Shown: one piece after another, positions 25,895 through 34,621 of the stretch
How positions within the stretch are numbered: position 1 is the stretch's first letter
Layout of the letters: each line of letters opens with the position of its first letter
Assembly (NCBI GenBank): GCA_963777625.1
Contig: CAVZRO010000006.1
Coordinates: forward strand, 62,001 to 126,000
Length of the DNA stretch: 64,000 nucleotides
Source of the DNA: DATDIC01 sp963777625
Lineage (GTDB): Bacteria > Pseudomonadota > Alphaproteobacteria > Acetobacterales > Acetobacteraceae
Reading direction: 5' to 3'
The notes under the pieces: generated by a model
Databases searched by the model: none
Seen by the model: only the letters and a program-made list of their open reading frames with translations
What the model was told of the DNA's origin: nothing
Translations under genes and position numbers: made by a program

Positions 25895-27172
25895 ATGCCT
25901 GACACGGCTGCGCGGAATGCGGTTGCCCGGCTGCGCACGCCGGAGGCGGTACGTGAGCGTTGTCACGCGCTGCTTGAAGTGGCCGCGGCGGATGGGCTGC
26001 CGCATTTCGCGTTAGATCTGGCGCGGCTGGATGACGTGGCCGATTATGTCGCGGCGGTGATCCGGAGCAATTATCCGGACCTTGTCATCCCGTATCACGC
26101 GCGGTGGCGCCACTTCGAGGTTGGCGGGGTGGATCGCTGGGGCGATCTGGCAAACCGGTTGCGCGATTGCGATAGCGAGGAGCTGGCTCGGACCCGGATC
26201 GATCTCTGTACGGTCAGCGTGCTGCTGGATGCCGGGGCTGGTCCGGGTTGGAGCTTTCGTGAACCACAAACGGGGCAAGTGCTGTCCCGGTCGGAAGGGC
26301 TCGCGGTGGCGAGCCTGCACGCGTTCAGCGCCGGGCTGTTTTCCGGTGATTCGGTGACGCAGCTCTGCGCCGATGCTGAGGGTTTGTCGTGCGTCAGCGA
26401 GGCGGCACTGGCAGATTCATTTCAGGTGTCGCCGGACAATCCGCTGGCCGGCGTGGGTGGGCGCGTGGCGCTGCTGCGTAACCTTGGCGCGGCGCTGCGG
26501 AGGCGGCCGGATTTTTTTGTCTCCGGGCCGCGTGTCGGCGCGCTGTTCGATTACTGGCGGGCTCAGGCGGTTGGTGGCGAGCTGCCGGCGCGATACGTGC
26601 TGAGTGCGCTGCTGGAGGCGCTTGCGCCGATCTGGCCGGGGCGGCTGACGCTGGGTGGTGAGAATCTGGGCGATGTGTGGGGGTATCCGATGCCGGGCGG
26701 CGCCCTCACCCGGATGGCTTCGCCATCCGACCTCTCCCGCAGGGCGGGAGAGGTGGAGGTGCTCGTGCCGTTCCATAAGCTGTCTCAGTGGTTGGCGTAT
26801 TCGCTGGTGGAGGTGCTGGAGCAGGCGGGCCTCAGGGTCAGCGGGCTGGATGAGCTGACCGGGCTGGCCGAGTATCGCAATGGTGGACTGTTCATTGATC
26901 TTGGCGTGCTGGCGCTGCGCGATTCGGGATTGGCGGCGACACCGCTCGCGGTGGACCATCCGGCGGTGGTGGAGTGGCGCGCGTTGACGGTGGCGCTGCT
27001 TGACCGTTTGGCGCCGCTGGTGCGGAGCCGCCTGGGAGGTTCTGCGGAAGCCCTGCCGCTGGCGTGCCTGTTGCAGGGCGGCACATGGGATGCCGGCAGG
27101 AGGATTGCGCGCGAGCGAAGGGCGGATGGCGGGCCGCCGCTGCGCGTGGTGAGCGATGGTACTGTGTTCTGA
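25895..27172 (+). CDS. urc4: URC4/DUF1688 uracil catabolism protein with an in-frame palindromic insertion
   Basis: A 425-residue DUF1688 protein: AVARLRTPEAVRERCHALLEVAAADGLPHFALDLARL, VIPYHARWRHFEVGG, PWxF-like SFREPQTGQVLSRSEGLAVASLHAF, FPxHKLSQW-like VPFHKLSQWLAYSLVEVLE and GLTEYRNGG-like LAEYRNGGLFIDLGVL. URC4 is required for uracil use but its reaction is unsettled. Residues about 271-287 (LTRMASPSDLSRRAGEV) are encoded by two back-to-back hairpins that look like an intergenic repeat read in frame. A TTG at 25886 overlapping the urc1 stop is an alternative start. Confidence 0.85.
   Translation: MPDTAARNAVARLRTPEAVRERCHALLEVAAADGLPHFALDLARLDDVADYVAAVIRSNYPDLVIPYHARWRHFEVGGVDRWGDLANRLRDCDSEELARTRIDLCTVSVLLDAGAGPGWSFREPQTGQVLSRSEGLAVASLHAFSAGLFSGDSVTQLCADAEGLSCVSEAALADSFQVSPDNPLAGVGGRVALLRNLGAALRRRPDFFVSGPRVGALFDYWRAQAVGGELPARYVLSALLEALAPIWPGRLTLGGENLGDVWGYPMPGGALTRMASPSDLSRRAGEVEVLVPFHKLSQWLAYSLVEVLEQAGLRVSGLDELTGLAEYRNGGLFIDLGVLALRDSGLAATPLAVDHPAVVEWRALTVALLDRLAPLVRSRLGGSAEALPLACLLQGGTWDAGRRIARERRADGGPPLRVVSDGTVF
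26705..26755. repeat. Double-hairpin repeat inserted in-frame within urc4
   Basis: The first stem is CGGATGGC (26711-26718) with GCCATCCG (26722-26729). The second is CCTCTCCCGC (26731-26740) with GCGGGAGAGG (26744-26753), perfect over 10 bp. The wording CCCTCACCCGGATGGC...CCTCTCCCGC...GGGAGAGG is that of intergenic hairpins widespread in high-GC proteobacteria. Here it contributes about 17 codons without a stop. It separates GGA from the conserved VLVPFHKLSQW. Confidence 0.85.
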
Positions 27173-27197
27173 TCCCTGTGGGTAATCCCTGTGGGTT
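27172..27197. repeat. 13-bp tandem duplication after urc4
   Basis: ATCCCTGTGGGTA (27172-27184) is followed directly by ATCCCTGTGGGTT (27185-27197). The pair begins at the urc4 stop codon and lies 17 bases before the upp start. It looks like a simple slippage duplication. Confidence 0.7.
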
Positions 27198-27213
27198 GCT
27201 GAAAGTCTGATCC

Positions 27214-27852
27214 ATGCTGTCATTTCCGAATGTTACTGTCCTCGATCACCCGCTGGTGCAGCACAAGCTGACATTGCTGCGGCGCCGGGACACCGCGACA
27301 TCGGAGTTCCGCCGGCTGATGCGCGAGCTGAGCCTGCTGATGGCGTATGAGGTGACGCGCGACCTGCCGACCGAAACCGTAAGCATCGAAACGCCGCTGG
27401 AAGTCACCGAGGCGCCACTGCTGTCGGGCAAGAAGCTCTGCTTCCTGTCCATACTGCGCGCCGGCAACGGCATGCTGGACGGCATGCTGGACCTGGTTCC
27501 GTCGGCGCGCGTCGCGCATATCGGGCTGTATCGCGATCCGCACACGCTGGTGCCTGTCGAGTATTACCTGAAGCTGCCGGACGATGTGCAGGAGCGGCTG
27601 GTGATCGTGGTCGATCCGATGCTGGCGACCGGCCATTCGGCGATTGCCGCGGTTCAGCGGCTGAAGCAGGCCGGCGTGCCGCAGATCAGCTTCGCCTGCC
27701 TGCTCGCCGCGCCGGAGGGGCTGTCCGCGTTCACCGACGCACATCCCGGCGTGCCGGTCTATGTTGCGGCGATCGACCGCCAGCTCGACGAGCATGGCTA
27801 CATCCATCCGGGGTTGGGGGATGCCGGCGACCGGCTTTATGGCACACGTTGA
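27214..27852 (+). CDS. upp: Uracil phosphoribosyltransferase
   Basis: A 212-residue Upp enzyme making UMP from uracil and PRPP. Visible are VLDHPLVQHKLTLLRRRDTATSEFRRLMRELSLLMAYEVTRDL, the active loop and RAGNGMLDGML, the PRPP motif VVDPMLATGHSA, and the uracil-binding C-terminus AAIDRQLDEHGYIHPGLGDAGDRLYGT. Next to urc1 and urc4 it corresponds to URC6, which supplies the nucleotide form of uracil to the degradation pathway, besides its salvage role. Confidence 0.93.
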   Translation: MLSFPNVTVLDHPLVQHKLTLLRRRDTATSEFRRLMRELSLLMAYEVTRDLPTETVSIETPLEVTEAPLLSGKKLCFLSILRAGNGMLDGMLDLVPSARVAHIGLYRDPHTLVPVEYYLKLPDDVQERLVIVVDPMLATGHSAIAAVQRLKQAGVPQISFACLLAAPEGLSAFTDAHPGVPVYVAAIDRQLDEHGYIHPGLGDAGDRLYGTR

Positions 27853-27945
27853 TCGTCAGGTGATTGGTCCGCTGCCCCGCTGCGCTGCGGGCGATGACGT
27901 CTGATCTGTTCGCCAACGCGGCCGCTGCCGGCGGGACCGCTGACG

Positions 27946-29925
27946 GTGTTCCGGGCCGAGCTGATCGGCCACGAACAGACGAGCTGGGAGTCGCTGTTTG
28001 CGGGCTTCACGGCGGTGAAGGCAATCACCTTTTCCAGCAGCATCGAATTCCTGATGCGCCTGGTCGATCGGCTGGAGGATGCCGAGATCGTGTTCGGCAG
28101 CGAAGCCATCCTGTCGCGCGAGCACCTGGCGCTGCTGCAGGCGAGCCAGACCGTGCAGGCCTACGGATTTGCCGACGCGCTGGCCGATCAGAAGGCACTG
28201 GTGGAGGCGCTGTCCCGCCTGCTCGGCCGCAGCGGCCGGGTGCTGCTGGAACGAGTGGCCGGCGGCACGCTGCGGTTCCGGCTGCTGCGCGGGCGGCCCA
28301 GTCACGAAAAGCTTTATCTGCTGTCGGGGCCGGCGGGGCATCGGGTGGTGACCGGTTCGGCGAATCTCAGCCTGGCGGCGTTCGAGGGACGCCAGCACGA
28401 GATCTATGTCGCATTCGACGGCGAGCCGGCCTGGGCGCTGTTCGATGGCTATTACCAACGAGACTGGCGCGACAGCGTGCCGGTGGAGCCGGATGCGCTG
28501 GTCAGCCGAACGGGCGACGGCATCGTTGCGCGCACGACGCCGCTCGCGCTGGATGAGGTGCCGATCGTGCGCGTGCTGCAAGCGGGCGTTGCGCTGATCG
28601 ATCCGCCGCCTCGCCCGGTGCCGGCCGGGTTCGCCACCGACGCGCTGCGCAATGCGGCGGCTATCGGAGCCGAGTTGAAAGAGCTCGCGCTGCCGAAGGA
28701 CAAGGCCGGACGCACGGTGGTGAACGCGGCCACCGTGCTTCGCGTGCTCCGGGCGCACGCGGCCCGCCCGCTGACCGAGGCGACGGAAGACCGTATCCCG
28801 CGCGCGGAGATAGATTTCGCAACCGGGACCGTGCTGTTGAACGGGCAGACGTGGCTGCTTGCGGACCCGGTGCTGCCGGCCGACAGCGCGGCGGCGGATG
28901 CGCGCATCCTGGTGGATTATATCGATAGTTTCCGCAAGTTTTTCGGCAACGCCGAGGCGGCGGTGGAGGTGTACTGGGCCTTCCTGGTCTGGCTGTATGC
29001 CGCGCCGGCGGCGCCGTGGCTGCGGCAAGCGGCGGTGCCGGTCGGCATCGATCCCTGGGTGTATCCCGTCTATGCCGTGCTGTATGGCCGTTCGAGCGGC
29101 GGCAAGACGTTGTTCACCCGGATCGCTACGCGGTCGATGTTCGGTTTCGAGAAGATGATCCGCAGCGGGCAGTTCACGGCCAACCGCGCGCTGGGCCTGC
29201 GCGAGCGGCTGGGCGCATTGCCGCTGCTGATCGACGATGTAACGCGCGACAAGTTCTCCACCCATGTGCCGGACCTGGTGCGCACCGACCACGACATGGG
29301 CGGGCAGTATGCGCCGGTCGTGCTGACAACCAATCGCGATGTGAGCACCATTCCGCCCGATCTGACGAAGCGGATGGTGACCTGCCATATCGACGCGGCG
29401 ATCCCGGAAAACCGCTCGGTGACCGAGCGCATCGCCCGCCGCGCGCAACGAGAGATCGGCACCACGCTGTACCGGGCCTACCTGCAACGGCTGATCCCCG
29501 AGGTGCGTGCCATGCGGGCGGAGATCGATGCAGAGGCGGAGCATTTCCCTGACCTGCTGGCGCGCTCGTCGGCGCTGCTGCGCGACTTGCTCGGCGAGGC
29601 GCTTGGTGAGCCGCCGGTCTGGGCGAAGCCGCTGAGCTTTGCCGATTATTTTGGCATCCGGCATCGGCGATTTCGTGATCAGCTTGCGGACATGCTGGCG
29701 GACAGCGAAGACCGTGTGACGGTGAACCGCCGCAGCGGGGAGCTGACCATCAGTTTCGGTGGCGACAACATCCAGGCGGGGCAGTTTGCCCGCAGCGTGC
29801 CGGATTTCGTGTTGAAGGGCCGCTTCGCCGACGTGGTGCGGCTGGACCTGCGCGCGCTGGAGCAGGAGATGGGATTTGCGCCGGATGCCGGGCGCACGTG
29901 GTGGCGGCGTTTCCTGCGGCGATGA
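27946..29925 (+). CDS. PLD-like nuclease / P-loop ATPase fusion protein, function unknown
   Basis: A 659-residue protein. Residues 1-175 are a phospholipase D-type nuclease domain with one HxK active site (H120-E-K122) followed by TGSANLS (136-142). After a linker, residues about 330-510 are an SF3/AAA+-like ATPase: Walker A GRSSGGKT (381-388), Walker B LPLLIDD (425-431), sensor-1 VVLTTNRD (458-465) and a basic LTKRMV (473-478). A single HKD half-site implies dimerisation. The GTG start at 27946 has a weak ribosome site. The stop overlaps the HEAT-repeat gene (ATGA), so the two are coupled. Nuclease plus ATPase suggests DNA processing, possibly phage defence or repair. I do not recognise a named system. 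Confidence 0.75.
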   Translation: MFRAELIGHEQTSWESLFAGFTAVKAITFSSSIEFLMRLVDRLEDAEIVFGSEAILSREHLALLQASQTVQAYGFADALADQKALVEALSRLLGRSGRVLLERVAGGTLRFRLLRGRPSHEKLYLLSGPAGHRVVTGSANLSLAAFEGRQHEIYVAFDGEPAWALFDGYYQRDWRDSVPVEPDALVSRTGDGIVARTTPLALDEVPIVRVLQAGVALIDPPPRPVPAGFATDALRNAAAIGAELKELALPKDKAGRTVVNAATVLRVLRAHAARPLTEATEDRIPRAEIDFATGTVLLNGQTWLLADPVLPADSAAADARILVDYIDSFRKFFGNAEAAVEVYWAFLVWLYAAPAAPWLRQAAVPVGIDPWVYPVYAVLYGRSSGGKTLFTRIATRSMFGFEKMIRSGQFTANRALGLRERLGALPLLIDDVTRDKFSTHVPDLVRTDHDMGGQYAPVVLTTNRDVSTIPPDLTKRMVTCHIDAAIPENRSVTERIARRAQREIGTTLYRAYLQRLIPEVRAMRAEIDAEAEHFPDLLARSSALLRDLLGEALGEPPVWAKPLSFADYFGIRHRRFRDQLADMLADSEDRVTVNRRSGELTISFGGDNIQAGQFARSVPDFVLKGRFADVVRLDLRALEQEMGFAPDAGRTWWRRFLRR

Positions 29926-30740
29926 GCGTCGTGCCCGAACAACTGGACCTGTTCTCCAGCGACGGGCAGCGGCCGGTGCAGCCGTTACCGGAACCGGCCG
30001 AGCCGTCGCACGTGGCTCCAATTGATCTGGACGATGCGGCGTTGCTGATTGCCATCCGGAACGCGCACCAGTCGGACTGCCTTGCGCTGGCACAGGAAGC
30101 CGGACGGCGACGGCTGGTAGCCGCGGTCGCGGAGCTGGAGCAGCTTTGCCGGCGGTTCATCGGGTTCGGGCGGGATTGTACGGTCCGCGAGCAGATGGCG
30201 GCGGTTGACGGGCTGGCGATGATCGGCGGCAGGGAAGCTGCGCAGGCGATCGGACGTATTGCCGTGGACCAGGTGATTGCCGGGCCGGGGCTGGCACCCG
30301 TGGCAGAGACAGCCGCCCGCCTCGGCGCACACCTGCCCGCCGATATCGTTGCATCCTGGTTGCTTCACTCCGATCCCGCCGTGCGGGCCAGTGGCTGCCG
30401 GTGCGCGCGCGGCGACGCAAAGGTGTCGGATTTGCTGATCGAGCTACTGAATGACCTGAACGGCACGGTGGCACAGCAGGCGGCGTGCGCGCTCGGGCGA
30501 TTGGGGCGGGCGGAAGCGCGGGCGCCACTGATGCGGACATTGCGGCAGGCCCCGTCGGTCGAGATTATCCAGGCGATCGAGGCCGTGGCCGACGAGGATT
30601 GCCTGGTGCTGTTGGGACGCATCGGGCGAGCGTGGCCGGACCTGACGGATGCCGTGATTGCGGCCCTGGAGAATTTCGACTCGGTGCGAGCGGCGCGCAT
30701 CCGGGAGACGTTGCTGCACAGGAAAGAGACCTTGTCGTAG
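29922..30740 (+). CDS. HEAT-repeat protein coupled to the PLD-ATPase
   Basis: A 272-residue protein with an N-terminal polar tail (MSVVPEQLDLFSSDG) and then helix pairs: REQMAAVDGLAMIGGREAAQAIGRIAVDQVI, APVAETAARLGAHLPADIVASWLLHSDPAVRASGCRCARG, LLIELLNDLNGTVAQQAACALGRLGRAEARAPLMRTLRQ and VEIIQAIEAVADEDCLVLLGRIG. These are HEAT-type repeats, a protein-binding solenoid. Its ATG overlaps the PLD-ATPase stop, so the product is probably made in step with it as a partner or regulator. The N-terminal EQLDLF resembles beta-clamp binding peptides (QLxLF), which would tie it to replication; that is inference. Confidence 0.7.
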   Translation: MSVVPEQLDLFSSDGQRPVQPLPEPAEPSHVAPIDLDDAALLIAIRNAHQSDCLALAQEAGRRRLVAAVAELEQLCRRFIGFGRDCTVREQMAAVDGLAMIGGREAAQAIGRIAVDQVIAGPGLAPVAETAARLGAHLPADIVASWLLHSDPAVRASGCRCARGDAKVSDLLIELLNDLNGTVAQQAACALGRLGRAEARAPLMRTLRQAPSVEIIQAIEAVADEDCLVLLGRIGRAWPDLTDAVIAALENFDSVRAARIRETLLHRKETLS

Positions 30741-30808
30741 CGCGGGGTTGTCAGCGAGCGGGCGGGGGGTATTGTGCCGCGGTTTTCCTGACCGAGAGGA
30801 CGTCCGTA

Positions 30809-31816
30809 ATGCTGTCTGTTTCCCGTCGCGCGGTCCTGGCCGGCGCGACCGTGCCCTTGTTTGCCATCCGGACGCGCCCGGCGTCGGCGGCTGAGTTTTC
30901 GTTCAAGATGGCCAATAATTCGCCGGTGACGCATCCGCAGTCGGTGCGTCAGCAGGAGGCGATCGCGCGTATCAAGCAAGCGACCGACGGGCGGGTGGAA
31001 ATTGCCTTGTTTCCCAACAATCAGCTCGGGTCCGACACCGACATGCTGTCGCAGTTGCGTTCCGGGGCGATTGATTTCTTCACGTTGTCCGGGCTGATCC
31101 TGTCCACGCTGGTGCCCGTTGCGTCCATCAACGGCATTGGTTTCGCATTCAAGGACTACCCGAGCGTATGGAAGGCGATGGATGGCAGCCTGGGCGGCTA
31201 TGTGCGCGGCGAGATCGACAAACGCGGACTGGTTGCGATGGACAAGATGTGGGACAACGGGTTCCGGCAGATCACCAGCTCCACGCGGCCGATCAAGGTG
31301 CCGGCGGACCTGAAGGGCTTCAAGATCCGGGTGCCGGTCTCGCCGCTATGGACCAGCATGTTCCAGGCGTTCGGGGCATCGCCGGTGAGCATCAATTTCA
31401 GCGAGGTGTATTCGGCGCTGCAGACCAAGATCGCGGAGGGGCAGGAGAATCCGCTGAGCCTGATCCAGATCGCGAAGCTGTACGAGGTGCAGAAATACTG
31501 CTCGATGACGAGCCATATGTGGGACGGGTTCTGGATGCTGGCCAACACCCGGTCGTTTCAAAGCATGCCGAAGGACGTGCAGGATATCGTGGCGCGGGAG
31601 CTGAACCAGTCCGCGCTGGAAGAACGCGACGATATCGCCAAGCTGAATGCTTCGGTAGAAGCGGACCTGAAATCCAAGGGGTTGCAGTTCATCGAAGTGG
31701 ATAAGCCGGCATTCCGCGACACGCTTCGCCAGGCCGGCTTCTATGCCGAATGGAAGAAGAAGTACGGCGACCAGGCGTGGGGCATCCTGGAGAGCGAGGT
31801 CGGCACGCTGGCATGA
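30809..31816 (+). CDS. TRAP transporter substrate-binding protein, DctP family
   Basis: A 335-residue periplasmic solute receptor. The signal is SRRAVLAGATVPLFAIRTRPASA. The domain opens EFSFKMANNSPVTHPQSVRQQEAIARIKQATDGRVEIALFPNNQLGSDTDMLSQLRSGAIDFFTLSG and has GFKIRVPVSPLWTSMFQAFGASPVSINFSEVYSALQTKIAEGQENP, with the conserved arginine (KIRVP) that binds a ligand carboxylate. So the ligand is probably an organic acid. ATG 30809 overlaps nothing upstream; the stop overlaps the next gene (ATGA). Confidence 0.92.
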   Translation: MLSVSRRAVLAGATVPLFAIRTRPASAAEFSFKMANNSPVTHPQSVRQQEAIARIKQATDGRVEIALFPNNQLGSDTDMLSQLRSGAIDFFTLSGLILSTLVPVASINGIGFAFKDYPSVWKAMDGSLGGYVRGEIDKRGLVAMDKMWDNGFRQITSSTRPIKVPADLKGFKIRVPVSPLWTSMFQAFGASPVSINFSEVYSALQTKIAEGQENPLSLIQIAKLYEVQKYCSMTSHMWDGFWMLANTRSFQSMPKDVQDIVARELNQSALEERDDIAKLNASVEADLKSKGLQFIEVDKPAFRDTLRQAGFYAEWKKKYGDQAWGILESEVGTLA

Positions 31817-33663
31817 CGGGACTGGCCGAGGCGCAGCGGCGCCCGGCAGTGGTGGCGGTGCTGGAGACGGCTTTGCGTCATGCCGCCGAAATTCCCGCCG
31901 CCATCCTGGTGGTTGCTGAAATCATCGTGCTGTTTGCTGGCGTGCTGGCGCGTTACGTGTTCCAGACACCGCTGATCTGGTCGGATGAGCTGGCCTCGAT
32001 CCTGTTCCTGTGGCTGGCGATGCTGGGCAGCGTGATTGCGCTGCAGCGTGGCGAGCACATGCGGCTGACGGCGGTGGTGGGTGGCTTGTCGCCGGCCGGG
32101 CAGGCGCGGGCGCAGGCGCTAGCAGTGACGGCCGTGGCGGCCTTTCTGCTGATGATCGTGCCGGCAGGCTGGGATTACGCCGCGGAGCAGTGGTTCATCC
32201 AGACGCCGGCCCTGGGGTTGCATGACACGTTCCGTGCCGCGGCGATCAGCGTCGGCGGGATCATGATGCTGGCGACGGCGCTTGCGCGGCTGCTGCGCCT
32301 CGGCGCGCGCGACGCGGCGTTCGGCGTGGGTGCAGCGGTGGCGCTGGCGGTGGTTCTGCATTTCGCGGCGCCGGCGCTGATGCGGCTGGGCAACTGGAAC
32401 CTGGTGCTGTTCTTCGTCGGGTTGCTGGGTGCGGGCGTGCTGCTGTCGGTGCCGATCGGGTTCGCGTTCGGACTGGCGACGCTGGCGTATCTGGATACGC
32501 TGACGCGCACGCCGCTTTCGGTGGTGACGTCGCGCATGGACGAGGGGATGAGCACGCTGATCCTGCTGGCCGTGCCGCTGTTCGTGTTCCTGGGCCTGCT
32601 GATCGAGATGACCGGGATGGCGCGCGCGATGGTGACGTTCCTGGCCGCGCTGCTGGGGCATGTGCGCGGCGGGCTGGCGTACGTGCTGCTTGGCGCGATG
32701 TACCTGGTGTCGGGGATTTCGGGGTCGAAAGCAGCGGATATGGCGGCGATTGCGCCGGTGCTGTTCCCAGAGATGAAGCGGCGCGGTGCAAATGAGGGAG
32801 AGCTGGTGTCGCTGCTCGCGGCCTCGGGGGCGATGAGCGAGACGATTCCGCCGTCGCTGGTGTTGATCACCATCGGGTCGGTGACTGGCGTTTCCATCGC
32901 GGCACTGTTCACCGGCGGGCTGCTGCCTGCCGCGGTGCTGGCGATCGCACTGGCGGTGATTGCCCGCTGGCGCGCCCGCGGCGAAAGTCTGGCCGGGGTT
33001 CGCCGTCCGCCGGCGCGGGAGGTGCTGCGTGCGTTCGTGGTTGCGGTTCCGGCACTGGTGCTGCCGTTCGTGATCCGCACGGCGGTGGTGGAGGGCGTCG
33101 CGACCGCCACCGAGGTTTCCACCATCGGTATCGTGTATGGGGTGGTCGTCGGGCTGCTGGTTTATCGGCAGTTCGACTGGCGGCGGATCTATCCGATGCT
33201 GGTGGAGACCGCGGCGCTGTCGGGGGCCATTCTGCTGATCATCGGCACGGCGACGGCGATGGCGTGGGCGCTGACGCAGTCCGGCTTCTCGCACCAGTTG
33301 GTGACGGCGATGTCGACGATGCCGGGCGGCGCGGCGGGTTTCATGGCGGTGTCGATCGTGGCGTTCGTGGTGCTGGGCAGCGTGCTGGAAGGCATTCCGG
33401 CCATCGTGTTGTTCGGTCCGTTACTGTTCCCGGCGGCGCGGCTGGCGGGGATCAACGAGGTCCACTACGCGATGGTGGTGATCCTGGCGATGGGGATCGG
33501 GCTGTTCGCGCCGCCGTTCGGGGTGGGGTACTATGCCGCGTGCGCGATCGGGCGGGTATCGCCGGACGCGGCGATGGGACGGATCTGGCCGTATCTGCTG
33601 GCGGTGCTGGCTGGGCTGCTGGTGGTGGCGGCGGTGCCGTGGTTCAGCACGGGGTTCTTATAG
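31813..33663 (+). CDS. TRAP transporter fused small/large permease (DctQM)
   Basis: A 616-residue integral membrane protein. Residues 1-180 are the four-helix DctQ domain (LARYVFQTPLIWSDELASILFLWLAMLG). The rest is DctM: SVPIGFAFGLATLAYL, AGxxGSKAADMAAIAPVLFPEMKRRG, SGAMSETIPPSLVLITIGSVTGVSIAALFTGGLLPA and the final VVILAMGIGLFAPPFGVGYY. The fusion is a known variant of the sodium-driven TRAP machinery. It is coupled to the binding protein by a four-base overlap. The pair sits alone, so the substrate cannot be inferred from neighbours. Confidence 0.9.
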   Translation: MTGLAEAQRRPAVVAVLETALRHAAEIPAAILVVAEIIVLFAGVLARYVFQTPLIWSDELASILFLWLAMLGSVIALQRGEHMRLTAVVGGLSPAGQARAQALAVTAVAAFLLMIVPAGWDYAAEQWFIQTPALGLHDTFRAAAISVGGIMMLATALARLLRLGARDAAFGVGAAVALAVVLHFAAPALMRLGNWNLVLFFVGLLGAGVLLSVPIGFAFGLATLAYLDTLTRTPLSVVTSRMDEGMSTLILLAVPLFVFLGLLIEMTGMARAMVTFLAALLGHVRGGLAYVLLGAMYLVSGISGSKAADMAAIAPVLFPEMKRRGANEGELVSLLAASGAMSETIPPSLVLITIGSVTGVSIAALFTGGLLPAAVLAIALAVIARWRARGESLAGVRRPPAREVLRAFVVAVPALVLPFVIRTAVVEGVATATEVSTIGIVYGVVVGLLVYRQFDWRRIYPMLVETAALSGAILLIIGTATAMAWALTQSGFSHQLVTAMSTMPGGAAGFMAVSIVAFVVLGSVLEGIPAIVLFGPLLFPAARLAGINEVHYAMVVILAMGIGLFAPPFGVGYYAACAIGRVSPDAAMGRIWPYLLAVLAGLLVVAAVPWFSTGFL

Positions 33664-33666
33664 CGC

Positions 33667-33945
33667 TCAGTGCGTCGCCGCGCCGTGGATCAGGCCGATC
33701 AGAAAACTGAGGCCAAGCAGGAACAGACCGAACAGCGTGCAAACCAGGTCCAGCGGCTTGGCGCTCTCGATCCGGCGTTGCAGCCGGCCTTCGACCCTGG
33801 TGACCAGTCGCGCCATCGCACCGGCGGCACGACGGCCCGGCATATCGTTGCGGTCAAGTTTCAGCCGGAACTCCCGCAGCCACGGAACCGCAATAAAAAC
33901 CGCGCTGAGCAGTCCGAGCAGGTCCTTGATTGAATCAGCGCCCAC
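33667..33945 (-). CDS. Small hydrophobic protein of unknown function
   Basis: A 92-residue protein with two probable membrane segments: IKDLLGLLSAVFIAVPWL near the N-terminus and LVCTLFGLFLLGLSFLIGLI near the C-terminus, joined by a very basic stretch (REFRLKLDRNDMPGRRAAGAMARLVTRVEGRLQRRI). It begins five bases downstream of the XRE regulator's stop and so is the third gene of that unit. I do not recognise a family. It could be a membrane effector or simply a co-transcribed passenger. Confidence 0.5.
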   Translation of the reverse strand: MGADSIKDLLGLLSAVFIAVPWLREFRLKLDRNDMPGRRAAGAMARLVTRVEGRLQRRIESAKPLDLVCTLFGLFLLGLSFLIGLIHGAATH

Positions 33946-33949
33946 GCGT

Positions 33950-34621
33950 TCAGCCGGAAATCGGCTTTTTCACGCTCGTCCCCACAATGTCGCGTACCGC
34001 GGCGGCCGGTCCGGCGATGGCGAGCGGCTCGACGAGCAGCTTTATCTTGTCGGACGACTTTGGCGCGCCGACGTTGAGAACGATGAAGCTCTGCCCACCC
34101 GCCTGCACCACCTCGGCGCGCTCGCCGAGCCGGTTGCTGACGGCATCCATCATCATTGGCGTGATCTTCTGCAAGGCGGCCTTGGCACCTGTCGAAATAA
34201 CCGACCCCAACGCGCGCTTCGCCATCGTCCACAGCGCTGCTTCCGCGGAGGGCTCGGTCGGCGTCGCAGACAGAACGCCGATCGCCTGACCGCAGACCGC
34301 GGCGATTCGCTCCATTACATTCCAGGTTGGGCCGTGCGTGCCAGCGCCGCTCTCGATTTCGCTTATGCGGGCCTGGGAGACACCCAGCCGGTCTGCCAGT
34401 TCCACCTGTGACAGGCCTGCATGGCGGCGCATTTGGCGAACCAGCTCGCCCGCGCGCATGGCCGCGCTCGACAGGCCGACGTGTTTCACCAGCGCCGGAT
34501 CCCGCTGTTCGATCTGCTGCACCAGTGATGCGAGAGACCGGCCACGTCCGTCGCTGCGCGCCTCGGCCGGCCGCCAAGGGCGCCGATGGGGTGCCCGAGC
34601 CACTTTCACGTGGGAGGTCAC
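33950..34621 (-). CDS. XRE-family helix-turn-helix protein, antitoxin-like
   Basis: A 223-residue protein with an HTH of the phage repressor class at about residues 60-95: GELVRQMRRHAGLSQVELADRLGVSQARISEIESGAG. The C-terminal half is a separate domain (KIKLLVEPLAIAG and nearby strands) that may bind the partner. GTG 34621 overlaps the stop of the upstream gene in the form GTGA, which I prefer over longer in-frame ATGs inside that gene. The order (small gene first, HTH second) is the HigBA-style toxin-antitoxin order, and HTH antitoxins usually repress their own operon. Confidence 0.65.
   Translation of the reverse strand: MTSHVKVARAPHRRPWRPAEARSDGRGRSLASLVQQIEQRDPALVKHVGLSSAAMRAGELVRQMRRHAGLSQVELADRLGVSQARISEIESGAGTHGPTWNVMERIAAVCGQAIGVLSATPTEPSAEAALWTMAKRALGSVISTGAKAALQKITPMMMDAVSNRLGERAEVVQAGGQSFIVLNVGAPKSSDKIKLLVEPLAIAGPAAAVRDIVGTSVKKPISG

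Noticed and set aside
32119..33294. 391-codon minus-strand frame under the TRAP permease
   Set aside because: Arg/His/Gln-rich antisense shadow of a membrane protein gene.
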